Part shown: positions 31,885-43,064 of the stretch, in pieces
How the letters are laid out: the number at the start of each line of letters is the position of its first letter
How positions within the stretch are numbered: the stretch's first letter is position 1
Assembly: GCA_012845835.1 (NCBI GenBank)
Contig: JABAKD010000029.1
Coordinates: forward strand, 1,680,970 to 1,744,969
Reading direction: 5' to 3'
Source: Undaria pinnatifida
Taxonomy: Eukaryota > Sar > Phaeophyceae > Laminariales > Alariaceae
Length of the DNA stretch: 64,000 bases
Notes under the pieces: model-generated
What the model saw: only the letters and a program-made list of their open reading frames with translations
Databases searched by the model: none
What the model was told of the DNA's origin: nothing
Position numbers and translations under genes: made by a program

Positions 31885-32050
31885 CCCCCCCTTGAAACAT
31901 ATATATATATGTAATAGTTGGCCTCGGTTGGCAGTGTCGTCCCCCCTTGAAACATATATATATATAATAGTTGGCCTCGGTTGGCACCGACGCTGAAAAC
32001 ATTATATGTATATTGATGTTGACGTTGGTTGGCAACGACGCTGTGAAACA
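31885..32050 (+). repeat. Three-unit tandem repeat, ~60 bp
   Basis: Units hold CCTTGAAACATATATATATA, then TAGTTGGCCTCGGTTGGCA. The third is more diverged. Confidence 0.75.
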
Positions 32051-32129
32051 TGCCTATCACTGCGTGAGCTAGACAACCAGGGTACCGTTTGTTGTTTATT
32101 TTCTTGTGTGGCCACTCCAGATCATATTG

Positions 32130-32850
32130 TGCGGGGTGGAGAACCGTATCTCCGCACAAGGGGATGATCGCATCACGTAGTGTGAGTATGGCAAGGCACC
32201 CACGAGGCTGTTACATAGTATTTTTTTTTTTTTTCCCACACTTCTACTTTCCAGCTTCTGGACAAGCCGTGGTCACAGGTGTCGTCCCTTTTCCCCCCCG
32301 GTTCTTGCCTTCAATTTTCATCGCGCATAGGGTTCAGCAATCCCACTGCTCGTCGATTTTTGATCGAGTGTTGCTAACTCACGCTATCACGCTTTCCGCA
32401 AGTCAATTTGTGCACAAGAAAAAGTCCCAACGAAGTTGTACGAGTATGCACTCGGCGGGGCTCGAACTCACGAGACTGACGTATACCAGGCTCGAGGATA
32501 ACTTGATACGCCACCGGGGTGACCGGTGATACCCATTGCTGTCTCTGGAGTGGCCACACCAGAAAACAAAGTAACTCATTGGCGCTGTCATCCATAAACA
32601 AGAAAGTAGGCGCAAGGTGCCGAAGTCCGTCTTACGATCGAATCTTGGAAGAATGCAGTTCACCCTTCATGCGACTCGCCGAACACCTCACGGCGCTTTC
32701 GCACTTGGTGCAAGTAATGTCTGCCTGGTTGGTAAAAACCCGACGTGCTCCGTCGCGGCATAGTAGGGATGCGAGGGTCTATGGTCATTCGACTACGGCC
32801 ATGCACAAACTGAGTACACCCCCCCCCGTTACCCCACCCCACCCCACCCC
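32130..32850 (+). other. Coding-looking repeat R1, copy 2, split by a SINE
   Basis: Plus-strand copy of the sequence at 540-965. Before the SINE it reads GWRTVSPHKG and HPRGCYIV; after it, YPLLSLEWPHQKTK. When the SINE is ignored, the frame and order match copy 1 (PRGRYIV, YSLLSLD). The 3-prime part keeps DNA similarity down to ATGGTCATTCGACTACGGCC and the C-rich tract. The protein family is not recognised. Confidence 0.45.
32222..32535 (-). mobile_element. tRNA-like SINE family A, copy 1
   Basis: Oriented on the minus strand, with its poly-A tail as a T run at 32221-32234 and its tRNA-like head near 32535. The head has TGGCGTATCAAGTTATC as A-box-like and GAGTTCGAGCCCC as B-box-like words. 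The same body (CTTCTGGACAAGCCGTGGTC, CATAGGGTTCAGCAATCCCA) occurs at 42508-42840 and about 55918-56400, in the same direction. Inserted within repeat R1. Confidence 0.75.
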
Positions 32851-32935
32851 ACCCCATCCGCCCCACCACCCGTTCCTTCCACCCCTTCCTTACCCCTCCC
32901 ACCCCCTCCACCCCCCCCCCTCACCCCCCCTCGCT
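32818..32935 (+). repeat. C-rich (CCCCACC)n tract
   Basis: Mostly C with A and T breaks, including CCCCACCCCACCCCACCCC. The G-rich complement could fold. Confidence 0.85.
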
Positions 32936-32989
32936 ATGCGTCGCTATATGCCAGCAAGAGTACCTTTCTGTTCGGGAAATTAACAGGGG

Positions 32990-34500
32990 CGGTGGGTGCC
33001 GAGGTAGCTATGGAGATGGAGAGGGGTCACCAGCTGGCGAAGTACCTCTCATGTTGCGCGGCTTCCCAGTGCGCGGAAACCCATATTTGTTCTAGAAGGT
33101 GAGGTTGTACATCGGACGGAGTCTGAATTCAGCACGACTGCGCTCATACGGACACTTTTGTGTCTGTGGTTTGTGGTTTTGTGGTTTGTGTTTTAATCAA
33201 ACGCCGACTGCAGCTGTACGATCACGCTCCTTGCACCCATGCCAATGCACACGAATCGATGGCAGTTGTAAATAGCCTGCTGCGGGAGCTCCTAGTGACA
33301 GATATACTATCTTACTACTGACCACTTTCGCGCCGGCTGAAGCCGGATTCCACAGCCGCGGCTCTACGACCGCGGAAACTGAGATCCATGATTCGACCTT
33401 CTCTACCACCACTGTGCTGCTGCTGTTGTTGCGACTGCTGTGCCAACACTGCTGCGTATGCCTGTCTGGTATATACGTGTAGCTGTGATGCTGCTGCGAC
33501 CTTCCGACCAAGGATCTCCTTGTACTGGCCCCTCCCCCCCCCCCACCCGGTTTTCGATATTTTTCTCTCCGATTCGCCACACTCCAGACTGTCAAGATAT
33601 TATTCAACTCCTCCCTACTTCAAATCAACTAACGCGAACAAGTTTACGACAACTCCTCCCTTGTTCAAATCAACTAACGCGAATAAGTTTACGGCAGCGA
33701 CAGATACCTTGCTGCACGAGTTCCATGCGGCAGCTATGCTATTTGACAAGGGCTGCGGTACAGGGCGTTCCCCTTTTTCCGCTGCCGTTTTTTCCACCAG
33801 TCGCACGAGTGACTCGGTACCTCACGGACGAAAGCCTTCAGGCGATTTGTTTTTGGCGCAGCGTAGCTTACCATTCCACTGCGAATTCCTATCGCAATAT
33901 TAAAACAACACGGGAGTTTGACACCGCAAGCGAACGGGGGGGGGGTCACTCGCGCGAGTGACCCCAAATCGCTGCGGGGAAAAAAAAATGACTCCCCCTA
34001 CAGTACCGTGAAGCCTTTGTCTTTCTTACGCAGCGAACGCACCGGAGTTGACGACAGTTACGCTTATCCTGGTGCTTGATCTCCTACCGACGGCTGAGCC
34101 ATACCGATGGCTGAGCCATCACGCGCGAGGGGTGCAGCAGAAGTTTCTGAGCTCCTGTTAATGACATGAGGAGCTCGATGTCTCGGCCGAAAACATGTCT
34201 TCGCGAAGACGTTCATTCGCGCATGAGGAGCTCAATATATCACCCGAAACGTATCTTCGGAGACATTGGTTCTCGCAGCCCGACCAAGATTTATCTGCGC
34301 TGCTGCTGCTGCTGCTGCTGCAGTCCTGAAAACACGTATACTCGTGACTATGTTATTTATACCAGCCGATAGTTCCGAGCTTGAGGAGCGCAACCGGTCA
34401 GATTGGCAGAAAACGCTGGGCGCGAAAAGTGCAAACCTCTACCTGGGGATGAGTTCTTAAGGTATACCTGGTACTATCTTCAACGCACACAGTTAACGAC
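32990..34500. other. No gene recognised; repeat words
   Basis: Includes a 45-bp direct duplication at 33605-33690 (AAATCAACTAACGCGAA), a (GCT)n run at 34299-34322, and repeats of GGAGCTCxATxTxTC-CCGAAA near 34170-34260 (also at 13360, 16540 and 29050). CTGCTGCGCGAG...GACAGCTATGCTA words recur from 33.7 to 38.5 kb. Confidence 0.35.
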
Positions 34501-34555
34501 GGCTATCAATATCCTGCTGCGCGAGACCCTCACGACAGCTATGCTACGAAAATCC

Positions 34556-36575
34556 ACGGCTTTTCACGGGTCGCAACATTTCTGGCGGGTCGGATCGGGC
34601 CAAGGTGACACGACCCGACCCGACCCGTCCCGACCCGACCCGTCCGGACCCGCCCCGTGAGATTTTCGAACGCCTCCTACCCCGACCCCTGTTCGTAGTC
34701 CGAGCCCAGATGCCCTGACCGCCACGCGGTCTGACGAGTTTCCTTATCTTCGTTGTATTGGAGGGCAGAGAGTAGCGGAGAGCGGAGAGAGGAATGGTAG
34801 AGCCCTCCTACCAAGGGCAAAATTGCTTTAAAACGCCTACGAATATATACGCAACCCTCTACAACTTTTGCAACTGTCGTGCGATCCAACCAAACTAACA
34901 CCCTCCCTGGCTCTTCACAGCAGTGACCAGACCGAAATGGGCATTCAAGATAAGAAGCTAGGACCTAAAAATAGCCAACGATAGTCCCGCAAGAAGAAAC
35001 CCGGCCACCGGGTCAAAACTCCCTGTATAACTCACATAATCCAAACCATTGCGATTGTAACAGTGGCCGCATTCAACACGATGACCATGGCCAGAAACTA
35101 CAATGCCAAGTAGCACGTCCTACTCACCCATGCCCCTGAAAGTAGCTTGGGGTGGCGGCCTGACAAGTTATTCCTCGCATGACTCAAACATGGTACTCAT
35201 CGAATAGTGATCACACCCCGTACTCATCCTCCAACGGTAGGTTCATGTAAAAACTTACGGTGAGATTTGGAAGGGGTGGCAGCAAGGGGTTGCATCAAAA
35301 TATCCGCGTGCTGCTCTTCCGAAGCTACAAATTGAATGGCAATCTTCTTGGCACGGAGTAGCTCTCTAGCGAAACGGAAACGCGCGTCTACGTGCTTGCT
35401 CCGCGCAGAACTAAGAGGGTTCTCAGCCAACGCTATGGCCAGACAACTTTGCGTGAAGATGCCTTGCGTGATTTTGGAGTGACGGGACGCAGAGGAGCTG
35501 CTGTTCCTGTCGAGGTTGGCCCAGGCAGGGGTCAGCCAGACCAGCAAAGTGGGGCTGGAGAATGGGGTACATACCCCGGCGTTGAGTTGGGAATTGTATA
35601 TCATCTGCCTCTATCTCGACTTGTTCTCAAACACACCGCTGTCCCATTATTTAGTGGGAAGAAACCCGATTTTCCTGCCTGGACCAGAAACGCCAGGTAC
35701 TACGCCTAGCTGTTTTTGCGTAGTACCTGGTGTGTTTGAGAACAAGTCGAGATAGCGGCAGGTCATATCCAATCCCCAACTCAACGCTGGGGTATGTACC
35801 CCATTCTCCAGCCCCCTTTTGCTGGTCTGGCTGACCCCTGGCTGGGCCAGCCTCGACAGGAACAGCAGCTCCTCTGCGTCCCGTCACTCCAAAATTACGC
35901 GAGGCATCTTCACGCAAAGTCGTCTCTCTTGCTATTGTCGTATCTCCTCGCGCTCCACCCCCAGCGGCAGCAGCAGTAACAGCAGCAGTTTGTCGTACAG
36001 CATTGGGTTCAGCCCCTAGCGGGCTCCCCCTTACAAGCGCTGTCCTCAGCGCTGCTCCCCCTTACAGCAGCGCTGCCCTCAGCGCTCAGCGCTGCGGGAC
36101 TCCGACGGGCCGTTTTCTTCATGAGCTCGGCCATCATCTCCCTCATGCCTTGCGTCATCGATGCTTGCTTCTCCTCCATCATCGACTGAACCCATCCTTG
36201 GAATATCTCTCCTGTGAAGGCATCCTTGGCTCCTGGTACCAGAAATTCCCAACGTTCAAGACACTAGTGTGTTCGTAGAGTCCGAGCCCCGATAACGTGG
36301 CCACCACTCAGTCTGACTAGTTTTTCGTCTTAGCTGTATTAGAGGGCAGGGAGGAGAGAAGGAGCAGAGAGCGGAGGGCAGAGGGCGGAGTGCTAGAGCC
36401 CTCATCCCAAGGGCAAACTTGCATAAAAACGCCTACGAATGTATACGCAACCCTCTAAACCTTTTGTAACCGTCGCGCTGTGACGATCCAAACTAACAAC
36501 TCCCGGCCCGACCCCCGATGTTGTGGTAAACCTCCTGATCCGACCCGCGGGCCGGGCCGTGACCCTTGAAAAGCT
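34556..36575. mobile_element. GACCCGTGA fold-back element, split by a copia fossil
   Basis: The left end AGGGC/CGGCTTTTCACGGGTC at 34556 and the right end GACCCTTGAAAAGCTCT at 36556 are inverted; between them are GACCCGACCCG words on both sides of the inserted copia element. Undisturbed relatives (about 200 bp) are at 38475-38690 and 50310-50512. Parts are seen at 59290-59330, 59545-59640 and 60030-60105. Inverted ends AGAGCTTTTCACGGGTC define the family. Non-coding. Confidence 0.7.
34690..36498 (-). mobile_element. Ty1/copia LTR retrotransposon fossil
   Basis: Two long terminal repeats in the same direction, 34690-34900 and 36270-36498, each TG...CA on the minus strand. The 5-bp flanks are similar (ACCCC and ACTCC). 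A minus-strand part resembles the RNase H C-terminal region of copia pol (ENPLSSARSKHVDARFRF, SEEQHADIL). Part of this region is also present in inverted orientation. The element is broken and much reduced. The two LTRs differ at many sites, so it is old. It lies inside the fold-back element at 34556-36575, which is therefore older still. Confidence 0.8.
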
Positions 36576-36761
36576 CTGCAAAAATCGCGGTGAACCAGTT
36601 CGTAGCGACAGCTATGCTATCTTACCCAACGGACGCACACAAGGTAACGAAGATTAACAATGTCCTTTTGCGCGGGTTCGTAGCAACGGCTGTGCAATTT
36701 TACCCGCGCAACGAACGCAGACACAATATTGCTCCAGTTCCAAACATCCTGCTGCGCGTAG

Positions 36762-37092
36762 AGCTATGAGTCGGCACGACTTAGGTCATCAACTAGTTAT
36801 TAATCGGACAAATAGTTAGTCCTTTCCCGAAGGTGTCGACTATCGGACTTGTTGGGTATCCATAGTTGAAGCAGGAATCGTTTAATGTAGGACACACGTT
36901 TTTCCTTTCGGGGCCCCGCCCCTCCCGGCCGAGGAGAGCTAATTTGGCTCGCTTCGCTTGCCTGACCCAAGTTGGGAAGTCGGCTGGCCATCAGCTGGCT
37001 TCGCCAGCCGGCTTGCGGACTACAGTCGGTTAGTTGGCTAACGGTACCCACCGATTAGTTAGTAGTCGTGAAACCCTGCCGACTCACAGCTC
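36762..37092 (+). mobile_element. MITE family 1, best-preserved copy
   Basis: Left end TAGAGCTATGAGTCGGCA, right end TGCCGACTCACAGCTCTA: 18-bp inverted repeats with one difference, bounded by TA. It best defines the family ends. Confidence 0.85.
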
Positions 37093-37289
37093 TAGCTGCC
37101 CGAAACGCACACGGTTATAAATATCCTGCTGTCGGCTTGCTTCGCGAGCTCCTAGATAGCGACAGCTATGCCACCTTTAACGCCCACAGTTACCGACCGT
37201 TACGCGTATCTTTCTACGGCGCGATGCCTACCGTCGACTATTTTTTTTCCCCCGCCCAACCCGACGGACGCACACAAGTTGACGACATA

Positions 37290-38345
37290 ATAGTGGTCCC
37301 CCAATAAGGCGGTCTGAGTAAGGCGGTATCCCGATATAAGACGGTCTAACTCGGTTGGCGCGACCGGGGAATCGCACTCGTAACCCCTTATAAGGCGGTC
37401 GGAGTAAGGCGGTACCCCGATAAAAGGCGGTCTAACTCGCTTGGCGCGACCGGGGAATTTCACTCATATCCCCCAATAAGGCGGTCGGAGTAAGGCGGTA
37501 TCCCCATATAAGGCGATCTTACTCGGTTAGCGCGACCGGGAAATTTCACTCATATCCCCTAGTAAGGCGATCGGAGTGAGGCGATATGCCGATATAAGGC
37601 GGTCTAACTCGCTTGGCGCGACCGGGGAATTTCACTCGTAATCCCTAATAAGGAGGTCGGAGTAAGGCGGTATCCCCATATAAGGCGGTTTAACTCGCTT
37701 GGCGCGACCGGGGAATTTCACTTGTAACTCCCAATGAGGCGGTCGGAGTAAGGCGGTATCCCCATATAAGGCGGTCTAACTCGGTTAGCACGACCGGGGA
37801 ATTTCATTCATATCCCCTAATAAGGCGGTCGGAGTAAGGCGATATGCCGATATAAGGCGGTCTAACTCGCTTGGCACGACCGGGGAATTTCACTCATACC
37901 CCGCAATAAGGCGGTCGGGGTAATGCGGTATCCCGATACGAGGCGGTCTAACTCGGTTGGCGCGACCGGGAGATTCCACGCATATCCCCCAATAAGGCGG
38001 TCGGAGTGAGGCGGTATCCCGATATAAGGCAGTTTAGCTCCAACTCGGTTGGCGCGACCGGGGAATTTCACTCATATCCCGCAATAAAGCTGTCGGAGTA
38101 AGGCGATATCGCGATATAAGGCGGTCCAACTCGCTTGGCACGACCGGGGAATTTCACTCATATCCCCCAATAAAGCGGTCGGAGTAAGGAGGTATCCCGA
38201 TACAAGGCGGTCTAACTCGGTTGGCGCGACCGGGGGATTTCACGCATATCCCCCGATAAGGCGGTCGGAGTAAGGCGGTATCCCCATATAAGGCGGTCGA
38301 ACTCGGTTGGCGCGACCGGGATTGCACTCGTGACGCGGACTGAAT
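37290..38345 (+). repeat. 86-bp satellite, ~12 units
   Basis: The word GGCGCGACCGGGGAAT recurs at an exact 86-bp step (37357, 37443, 37529, 37615, 37701, 37787, 37873, 37959, 38051, 38137, 38223, 38309), with a single 92-bp step from a 6-bp insertion. Each unit contains sub-repeats AAGGCGGTC and TAAGGCGGTAT. Units alternate CTCGGTTGGCG and CTCGCTTGGCG types. Non-coding. Confidence 0.97.
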
Positions 38346-38474
38346 GAAGCGGGTTCCCCCAATAATGCGGTCATATTGCCATCTATAGCACACCACTGCC
38401 TTACTGGGAGACCCTTGCTGCAGTTACAAATACCCTGCTGCGGGAGTTCCTAGCGACACCTATACTTTTTTCAA

Positions 38475-38690
38475 GGGCTTTTTTAGAGGTCATGATCCGA
38501 CCCCACGGGCCGGATCAGGAGGTTTCTAAACTCTCGCGGGTCGAATAGGGTCGGGTCAAGAGGCCTCACGGGTCGGGTCGGGTCAGGAGGTTTTTCAAGT
38601 ATCACGGGTCGGGCCAGGTTATGTCGGGTCGAGACACCCTGACCCGCCCCGACCCGGGACAAGTGACCCGACCCGTGTAATGCTCTGGTT
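38475..38690. mobile_element. GACCCGTGA fold-back element, undisturbed copy
   Basis: About 215 bp of CACGGGTC and GACCCG words in inverted arrangement, between GGGCTTTTTTAGAGGTC and GACCCGTGTAATGCTCT. Confidence 0.65.
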
Positions 38691-38854
38691 TTCTTCAAGG
38701 GTGTTTAGTAGGTACATACCATACAGCAGTAACCGGGCATTAGCCCCTTTAGAGCCCCAAAACCCTGTCCTATACTTATTCCAAGAAAGCTGTCCCCGAA
38801 ACGGGTTTCCAGTTGTAATGGCGTTAAAAATGCTGATTGTTTACGTAGGACTTT

Positions 38855-39050
38855 CTCGGGTAGTGCCCGGGTACACAGCCTGATTGTTTGGGTCATAACA
38901 GGTAGACCGGGTACTCGGATAGGTACCCCGGGTGCCAAACCTGAATGCTCAGGACATACTCGGGTCGTACCCGGGTACAAAGCCTGATGTTGTAGGACGT
39001 ACGAGATACCAGGTAGTCGGGTATCGGGTAGGTACCCGAGTAGCCGCGGA
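38855..39050 (+). repeat. Two-unit repeat of CCCGGGTACA-AGCCTGAT
   Basis: Two units about 100 bp apart share CTCGGGT-GT-CCCGGGTAC and AAGCCTGAT, each followed by inverted GGTACCC(C/G)GG words. Preceded by a reverse family-3 element (38738-38830). Confidence 0.55.
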
Positions 39051-39103
39051 GTATTCACTCTGCTAAACACGCGCTTGCTATCATTTTTACAGAGTATCTG
39101 GTA

Positions 39104-40423
39104 CAGTAGGTGGGCCTATATAGTGCGGGTTATATAGTGCGCCCCTGCCGGTATAGTTCGGGTGAAATCGCTTGGCACAAAATTCGGGCCTATATAGTGC
39201 GCATGCCGCACAATAGGGGCACAGGTCTATATAATGCGGATTTGGACCACCTCACACCCGATATAGTGCGGGTCTGACGTCACCCCGCCTTAGATCATGG
39301 GGTCAAACTGACCACAAACCCGCAGTGCTGCGGTACAGCAGTACAGTACTACAGCTGTACAGTACCCCTACCACCCGGCGGACCCTACTGGCAACACGAA
39401 CAGCAGTGTAGAGGCTCACGATGCCGTGTGCAGCAGGCGAACTCTGCCATCTTCCCCATCTGGAGAGTGAGGACGACGACGACGTCGAAGGCGTTCGCAC
39501 CGAGCCACCGTCGTATGTGGAAGTTCTCCAGCACTTCGCCGCCCTGGAAAACTACGCAGAAGCGTCCGGCATCAATGAGGCCGGCCATTTGCTCCAGAGG
39601 GCACGGATGTTGATGATTGCAGAGCATGCATCGCGGCCATCTCGCCAGACTGATGTCCGGGGGTATTTTGACACGTGAAACGATTGGCGTTGTTCGTTTT
39701 TTTTTTTTGGGGGGGTGGGTGGGGCGCGGGTCTACGGAGTGCCTGACTTTCATGTGTGGTGAAGTGACTCGTACGAAGTACAGAAAGTCAAAGGTTGGCG
39801 CGTTTTACTCGTTCGTGCATTGAAACCAAGCCCAAGGGTATGCGTGGTGCTGCGTTGTTGCGTATTTTCTCCTAGCCACAAAGGTAGAGCGTACGAGAAG
39901 TACGAGTAGAGACGTATGTTTGTTGTTGTTCCAGTTTCCCGCTTTTTTTTCCTGAGAGGATGTCACCGTTTGGCACGTTTATGTTTCGTTTGCAGAGCTT
40001 GCATTTAGTAGTCAATCCATTCCTCTACGAAGTTAATAAATTTCATCTCAACCAACGATGGGACTTCGCACACACAGACGGGTGGTGCACTCAGACGTGC
40101 GAGCGCGTCGTCATGAGCAACCACGCTGTACCCGGGTGCAGCAGGCCTATTCAACGCTGCAACAGGCTGTCCTCTTCTCACCACGTACAGATGCATGTAT
40201 CGACAGCTTGTTCACCTTCGTGCACCTTGCCGTTGGCTTTGTTCTGTGCTTTAAACAAGTGAAATCGCGAATAGAGCGCTAACCCGCACTATTGAGTTGA
40301 TTCTCGTCGCGAATTGTGCGGGTACCCGCACTATAAAGGCCAGAAATCATATAGTGCGCGAGGTCGATATAGTGCGGGTACGGAGCCGTGTCACATACCC
40401 GAACTACATAGGCCCACCTACTG
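39104..40423 (+). mobile_element. pogo/Tigger-like DNA transposon 1 (deleted)
   Basis: 1320 bp. It starts CAGTAGGTGGGCCTATATAG and ends with the inverted CTA-TAGGCCCACCTACTG, bounded by TA on both sides. Sub-terminal TATAGTGCGGG words repeat in both orientations. It holds an 85-codon frame resembling the C-terminus of pogo-type transposases. CAG ends and a TA duplication fit the Tc1/mariner superfamily. Most of a transposase is absent, so it needs help to move. Confidence 0.85.
39421..39678 (+). CDS. C-terminal remnant of pogo-like transposase
   Basis: 85 codons from ATG to TGA. It has an acidic tract LESEDDDDVEG, then PSYVEVLQHFAALENYAEAS, LLQRARMLMIAEHA, and the ending RQTDVRGYFDT. Tigger/pogo transposases commonly end with an acidic linker, a helix of this type and a QTTIxDFF-like tail, and this matches in order. 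No DDE catalytic residues are present. It is not a host gene in my view, although a small open frame with a clean start could be expressed. Confidence 0.5.
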   Translation: MPCAAGELCHLPHLESEDDDDVEGVRTEPPSYVEVLQHFAALENYAEASGINEAGHLLQRARMLMIAEHASRPSRQTDVRGYFDT

Positions 40424-40472
40424 TACAGAGTATTTGACTAAGCTATGAACTCGTTGGGGCTGGTCGGTGTTA

Positions 40473-41498
40473 CAGTAGGTGGCCCTGTATAGTGGCATAT
40501 AGTGGCAGGACAGAATTGTGCCACTATTCAGGGCAGTGCCACTATTCGATATAGTGGCACTATTGCCACTATTAGACAGTCTATAGTGGCAATAGTGCCA
40601 CTATATCGAATAAAGAGCTTCGATGTTCACGCTGTACACTGATTATACGCTGTTGTGTACAGGTAAAGCCGTGCATACTGTTCCACTACTCGTGGTTGAT
40701 TTGTGTGCAGCAGTATCCGCATGAAACACATGAAATGACCGTTGATTATCCAACGGTTACCGAGCCTTCTGTGGTCAAGACCTGTTTCTTCTGCGCAGGC
40801 AGACCACAGGAACCACGTCCAAACGCATTGTATCATAGGTGGCACATCAATATTTTTTGTCCGGCGGGCAGTGTAACATGGGGTTCAACATTCAACACTA
40901 CGTGTAGAACGCATGAAAACAGCAACGTAGAGACGCGAAACTAACTGAAACAGCCAGTATAGAAAATTCAAACACCCCCCACCCCGGCGCATCAACCCAA
41001 CCACCACGAAGCTCTGCAACTGCTGTAGGCTTTAGCCGACTGATTGCACTACGAGTTGGTAAACACTCTAATGTCCAACTGCTGTGCCGGTCTAGCGAAT
41101 GTAGCTGCTAAGAATGCCATTTTCGCCTTGCGGAGAAAGTGCCCGGCGTCACCAACGCCACACGACTCTGCGTATTGTTCTAGAGGACCAAAAAATTCTC
41201 TCCCAGTGGTTTGTTTGGGAGTTTACACAGTTCTAGGTCCGCGCAGGCTGGCATGATACGTGTGGCGCCCACCGCTGAGAGTGTGTGTGGGCAGGTGTGG
41301 TACAGCAGTAGTGGGGGCCCACTACTTGGAACTGCCACTATTGGGTGTGTGTGATGCCCAAAATGCCACTATTGAGGGCCCCGTCCTCAATAGTGGTAAA
41401 GTGCCACTATATCGGGTTGAGATTTTGCCAGGAGATTTTCATGCCACTATATAGGGCACTTTACTGTTCAGGTTGCCACTATACAGGGCCACCTACTG
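40473..41498 (+). mobile_element. pogo-like DNA transposon 2 (non-autonomous)
   Basis: 1026 bp. Ends CAGTAGGTGGCCCTGTATAG and its perfect inverted copy; counting the TA on each side, 26 bp match exactly. Sub-terminal GCCACTAT/ATAGTGGC words are repeated many times. It lies 49 bp downstream of element 1 and shares the first nine bases of its ends (CAGTAGGTGG) but not its interior. No transposase-like frame. Confidence 0.9.
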
Positions 41499-41687
41499 TA
41501 TATAATTAACTTGCCCGGCTAGTTGGGCGGTGGCTTGGTAGCTACTGGTTTTTTGTTCAGGTTTTTCAAGAGCGATCTTGTTTTGGTTACCGTACCTGGC
41601 TTCGCTCGCACAAAAAAACACCATTTCGCCTGCGAACCCCCCCGGGGTTTCAAGCCAACAACATCCGAAGAGGAACCCTGCACACGT

Positions 41688-41975
41688 CGAACAGATCATC
41701 TATCCCTATTTGATGATTTATTGTAGATATTCCAGGGAAGATCTGTAGGGTCTAGCTCTTGTTACGGTGGGAGCCGTACCGTCTGCACGATCCAGCTCAC
41801 GTTTTCGGGATTGGATCAGTGCACTCTATATATACGGATCCTCCACAGCATCTCAGAGAAGCTATTGGATATGCTGTACGTCGTAGATGATATGTAGATG
41901 ATTTGTAGGTGGTCTGTAGATGATCTGCAGATGATCTGTGCATAGATCGTGATCTGTCCGAGGTGTGGAACCTGG
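41688..41975 (+). mobile_element. Inverted-repeat element (GACAGATC ends), copy 2
   Basis: Left AACAGATCATCTATCC, right GATCGTGATCTGTCCG. The GTAGATGATxTG word has multiplied to five or six tandem units near the right end. Confidence 0.65.
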
Positions 41976-42231
41976 TATGAATTCTACAAAACATACCCTT
42001 GCTGTGTGTATGTGTTGCGACGCTGGCAGGGTTGCGAAAGCTGGAGCGGCGGCGTGCAAGCATTGCGGGGGAGCTGGGGGGGGCTCAGAGTGGGCGAAAG
42101 CGTTTGCGGTTGACCTGTGCGAGATATTCGAGTGCCCGGAGGCGGTGCGGCGAGAGGTGAGCGCGGGAGGTACCTGGTATTGTTTTGGGGGAAAGGCAAG
42201 CAAACATCAGCCGTCGACGCCAACTATCTGA
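41965..42231 (+). other. Open frame with Cys pairs, doubtful
   Basis: 88 codons containing CMCCDAGR and ACKHCGGAGGG, a spacing that could bind zinc. It overlaps the edge of the GACAGATC element and has no partner exon. I do not call it a gene. Confidence 0.15.
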
Positions 42232-42284
42232 GGGTAATTTTCGGATAGCCCGCGACAAAAACGTCATGACTTTTTTTTTTCTTC

Positions 42285-42430
42285 CTGTTTTATCCTCCGG
42301 CGGATGGGCAAAAATGGCAGATACCCTGGTAGCGCTTTAAGGCCACCACACGCCCACGTTTTTTTATACACGCCGTGGGTCAATTTAGCTCAATTGTATT
42401 CGCAATCCAGCGCTAGTGTGGGCTTGTAAT
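42285..42430 (-). repeat. Dispersed hairpin-ended repeat P, reverse partial copy
   Basis: TTATCCTCCGGCGGATGGGC at the left; GGGTCAATTTAGCTCAATT and TCGCAATCCAGCGCTAG further in. The hairpin end is not clear. Confidence 0.6.
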
Positions 42431-42507
42431 ATGTACCCCTAATGGTGTATATACGCCATGCTCCCCTACTTGATATACTACTACTAATAGCAGTATACCG
42501 ATATATA

Positions 42508-42840
42508 TGTATGTTTTTTTTTTTTTCACACACTTTTACTTTCCAGCTTCTGGACAAGCCGTGGTCACAGGTGTCGTCCCTTCTCCCCCCCGCTTCTTGC
42601 CTTCAATTTTTGTCGCGCATAGGGTTCAGCAATCCCACTGCTCGTCGATTTTTCGTCGAGTGTTGCTAACTCACGCTCTGCTCGCGCTTTCCGCAAGGCA
42701 ATTTGTGCACGAGAAAAAGTCCCCACGAATTTATACGAGTATGCACTCGGGGGGATTCGGACTCACGAAACTGATCTATACCAGGCTCGAGGATAACCTG
42801 ATACGCCACCGGGGCGACCGATATAACTGGTACCAAATCC
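42508..42840 (-). mobile_element. tRNA-like SINE family A, copy 2
   Basis: T run at 42513-42524 (poly-A tail of the minus strand). The body is nearly the same as in the 32-kb copy, and the head has GATTCGGACTC in B-box position. It is close enough to copy 1 to suggest fairly recent activity. Confidence 0.8.
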
Positions 42841-43064
42841 CAACTCTACCAGAAGCCCCACTTGGCCCGAAAATCATACCTGGTACATTGGTAGGGGGTG
42901 GGGAATATAAAATACAGTACTTTGGGCAGGGGTGCATGGCTTTTACACATGGGGTGTACCTGGTATGTAATTTTTTCAGACATTAGCAGATGGTGAGAGA
43001 TTGAAAAAACGTGGTCTCAGAAAAAAACTGCCGAGTATCTGGTATGGGCTAAGAAAACGCTCAC

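Noticed and set aside
32370-32535. Possible tRNA gene (B box present)
   Set aside because: The arms do not fold properly and the sequence is the head of a dispersed SINE with a poly-A tail; the same applies at 29680, 56340 and 60900.
37290-38345. CRISPR-like array
   Set aside because: The whole 86-bp unit repeats with no unique spacers, in a eukaryotic setting; it is a satellite. The same holds for the 62-bp and 43-bp arrays.
41965-42231. Zinc-ribbon-like small protein
   Set aside because: Only two Cys pairs, overlaps a MITE edge, and has no supporting context.
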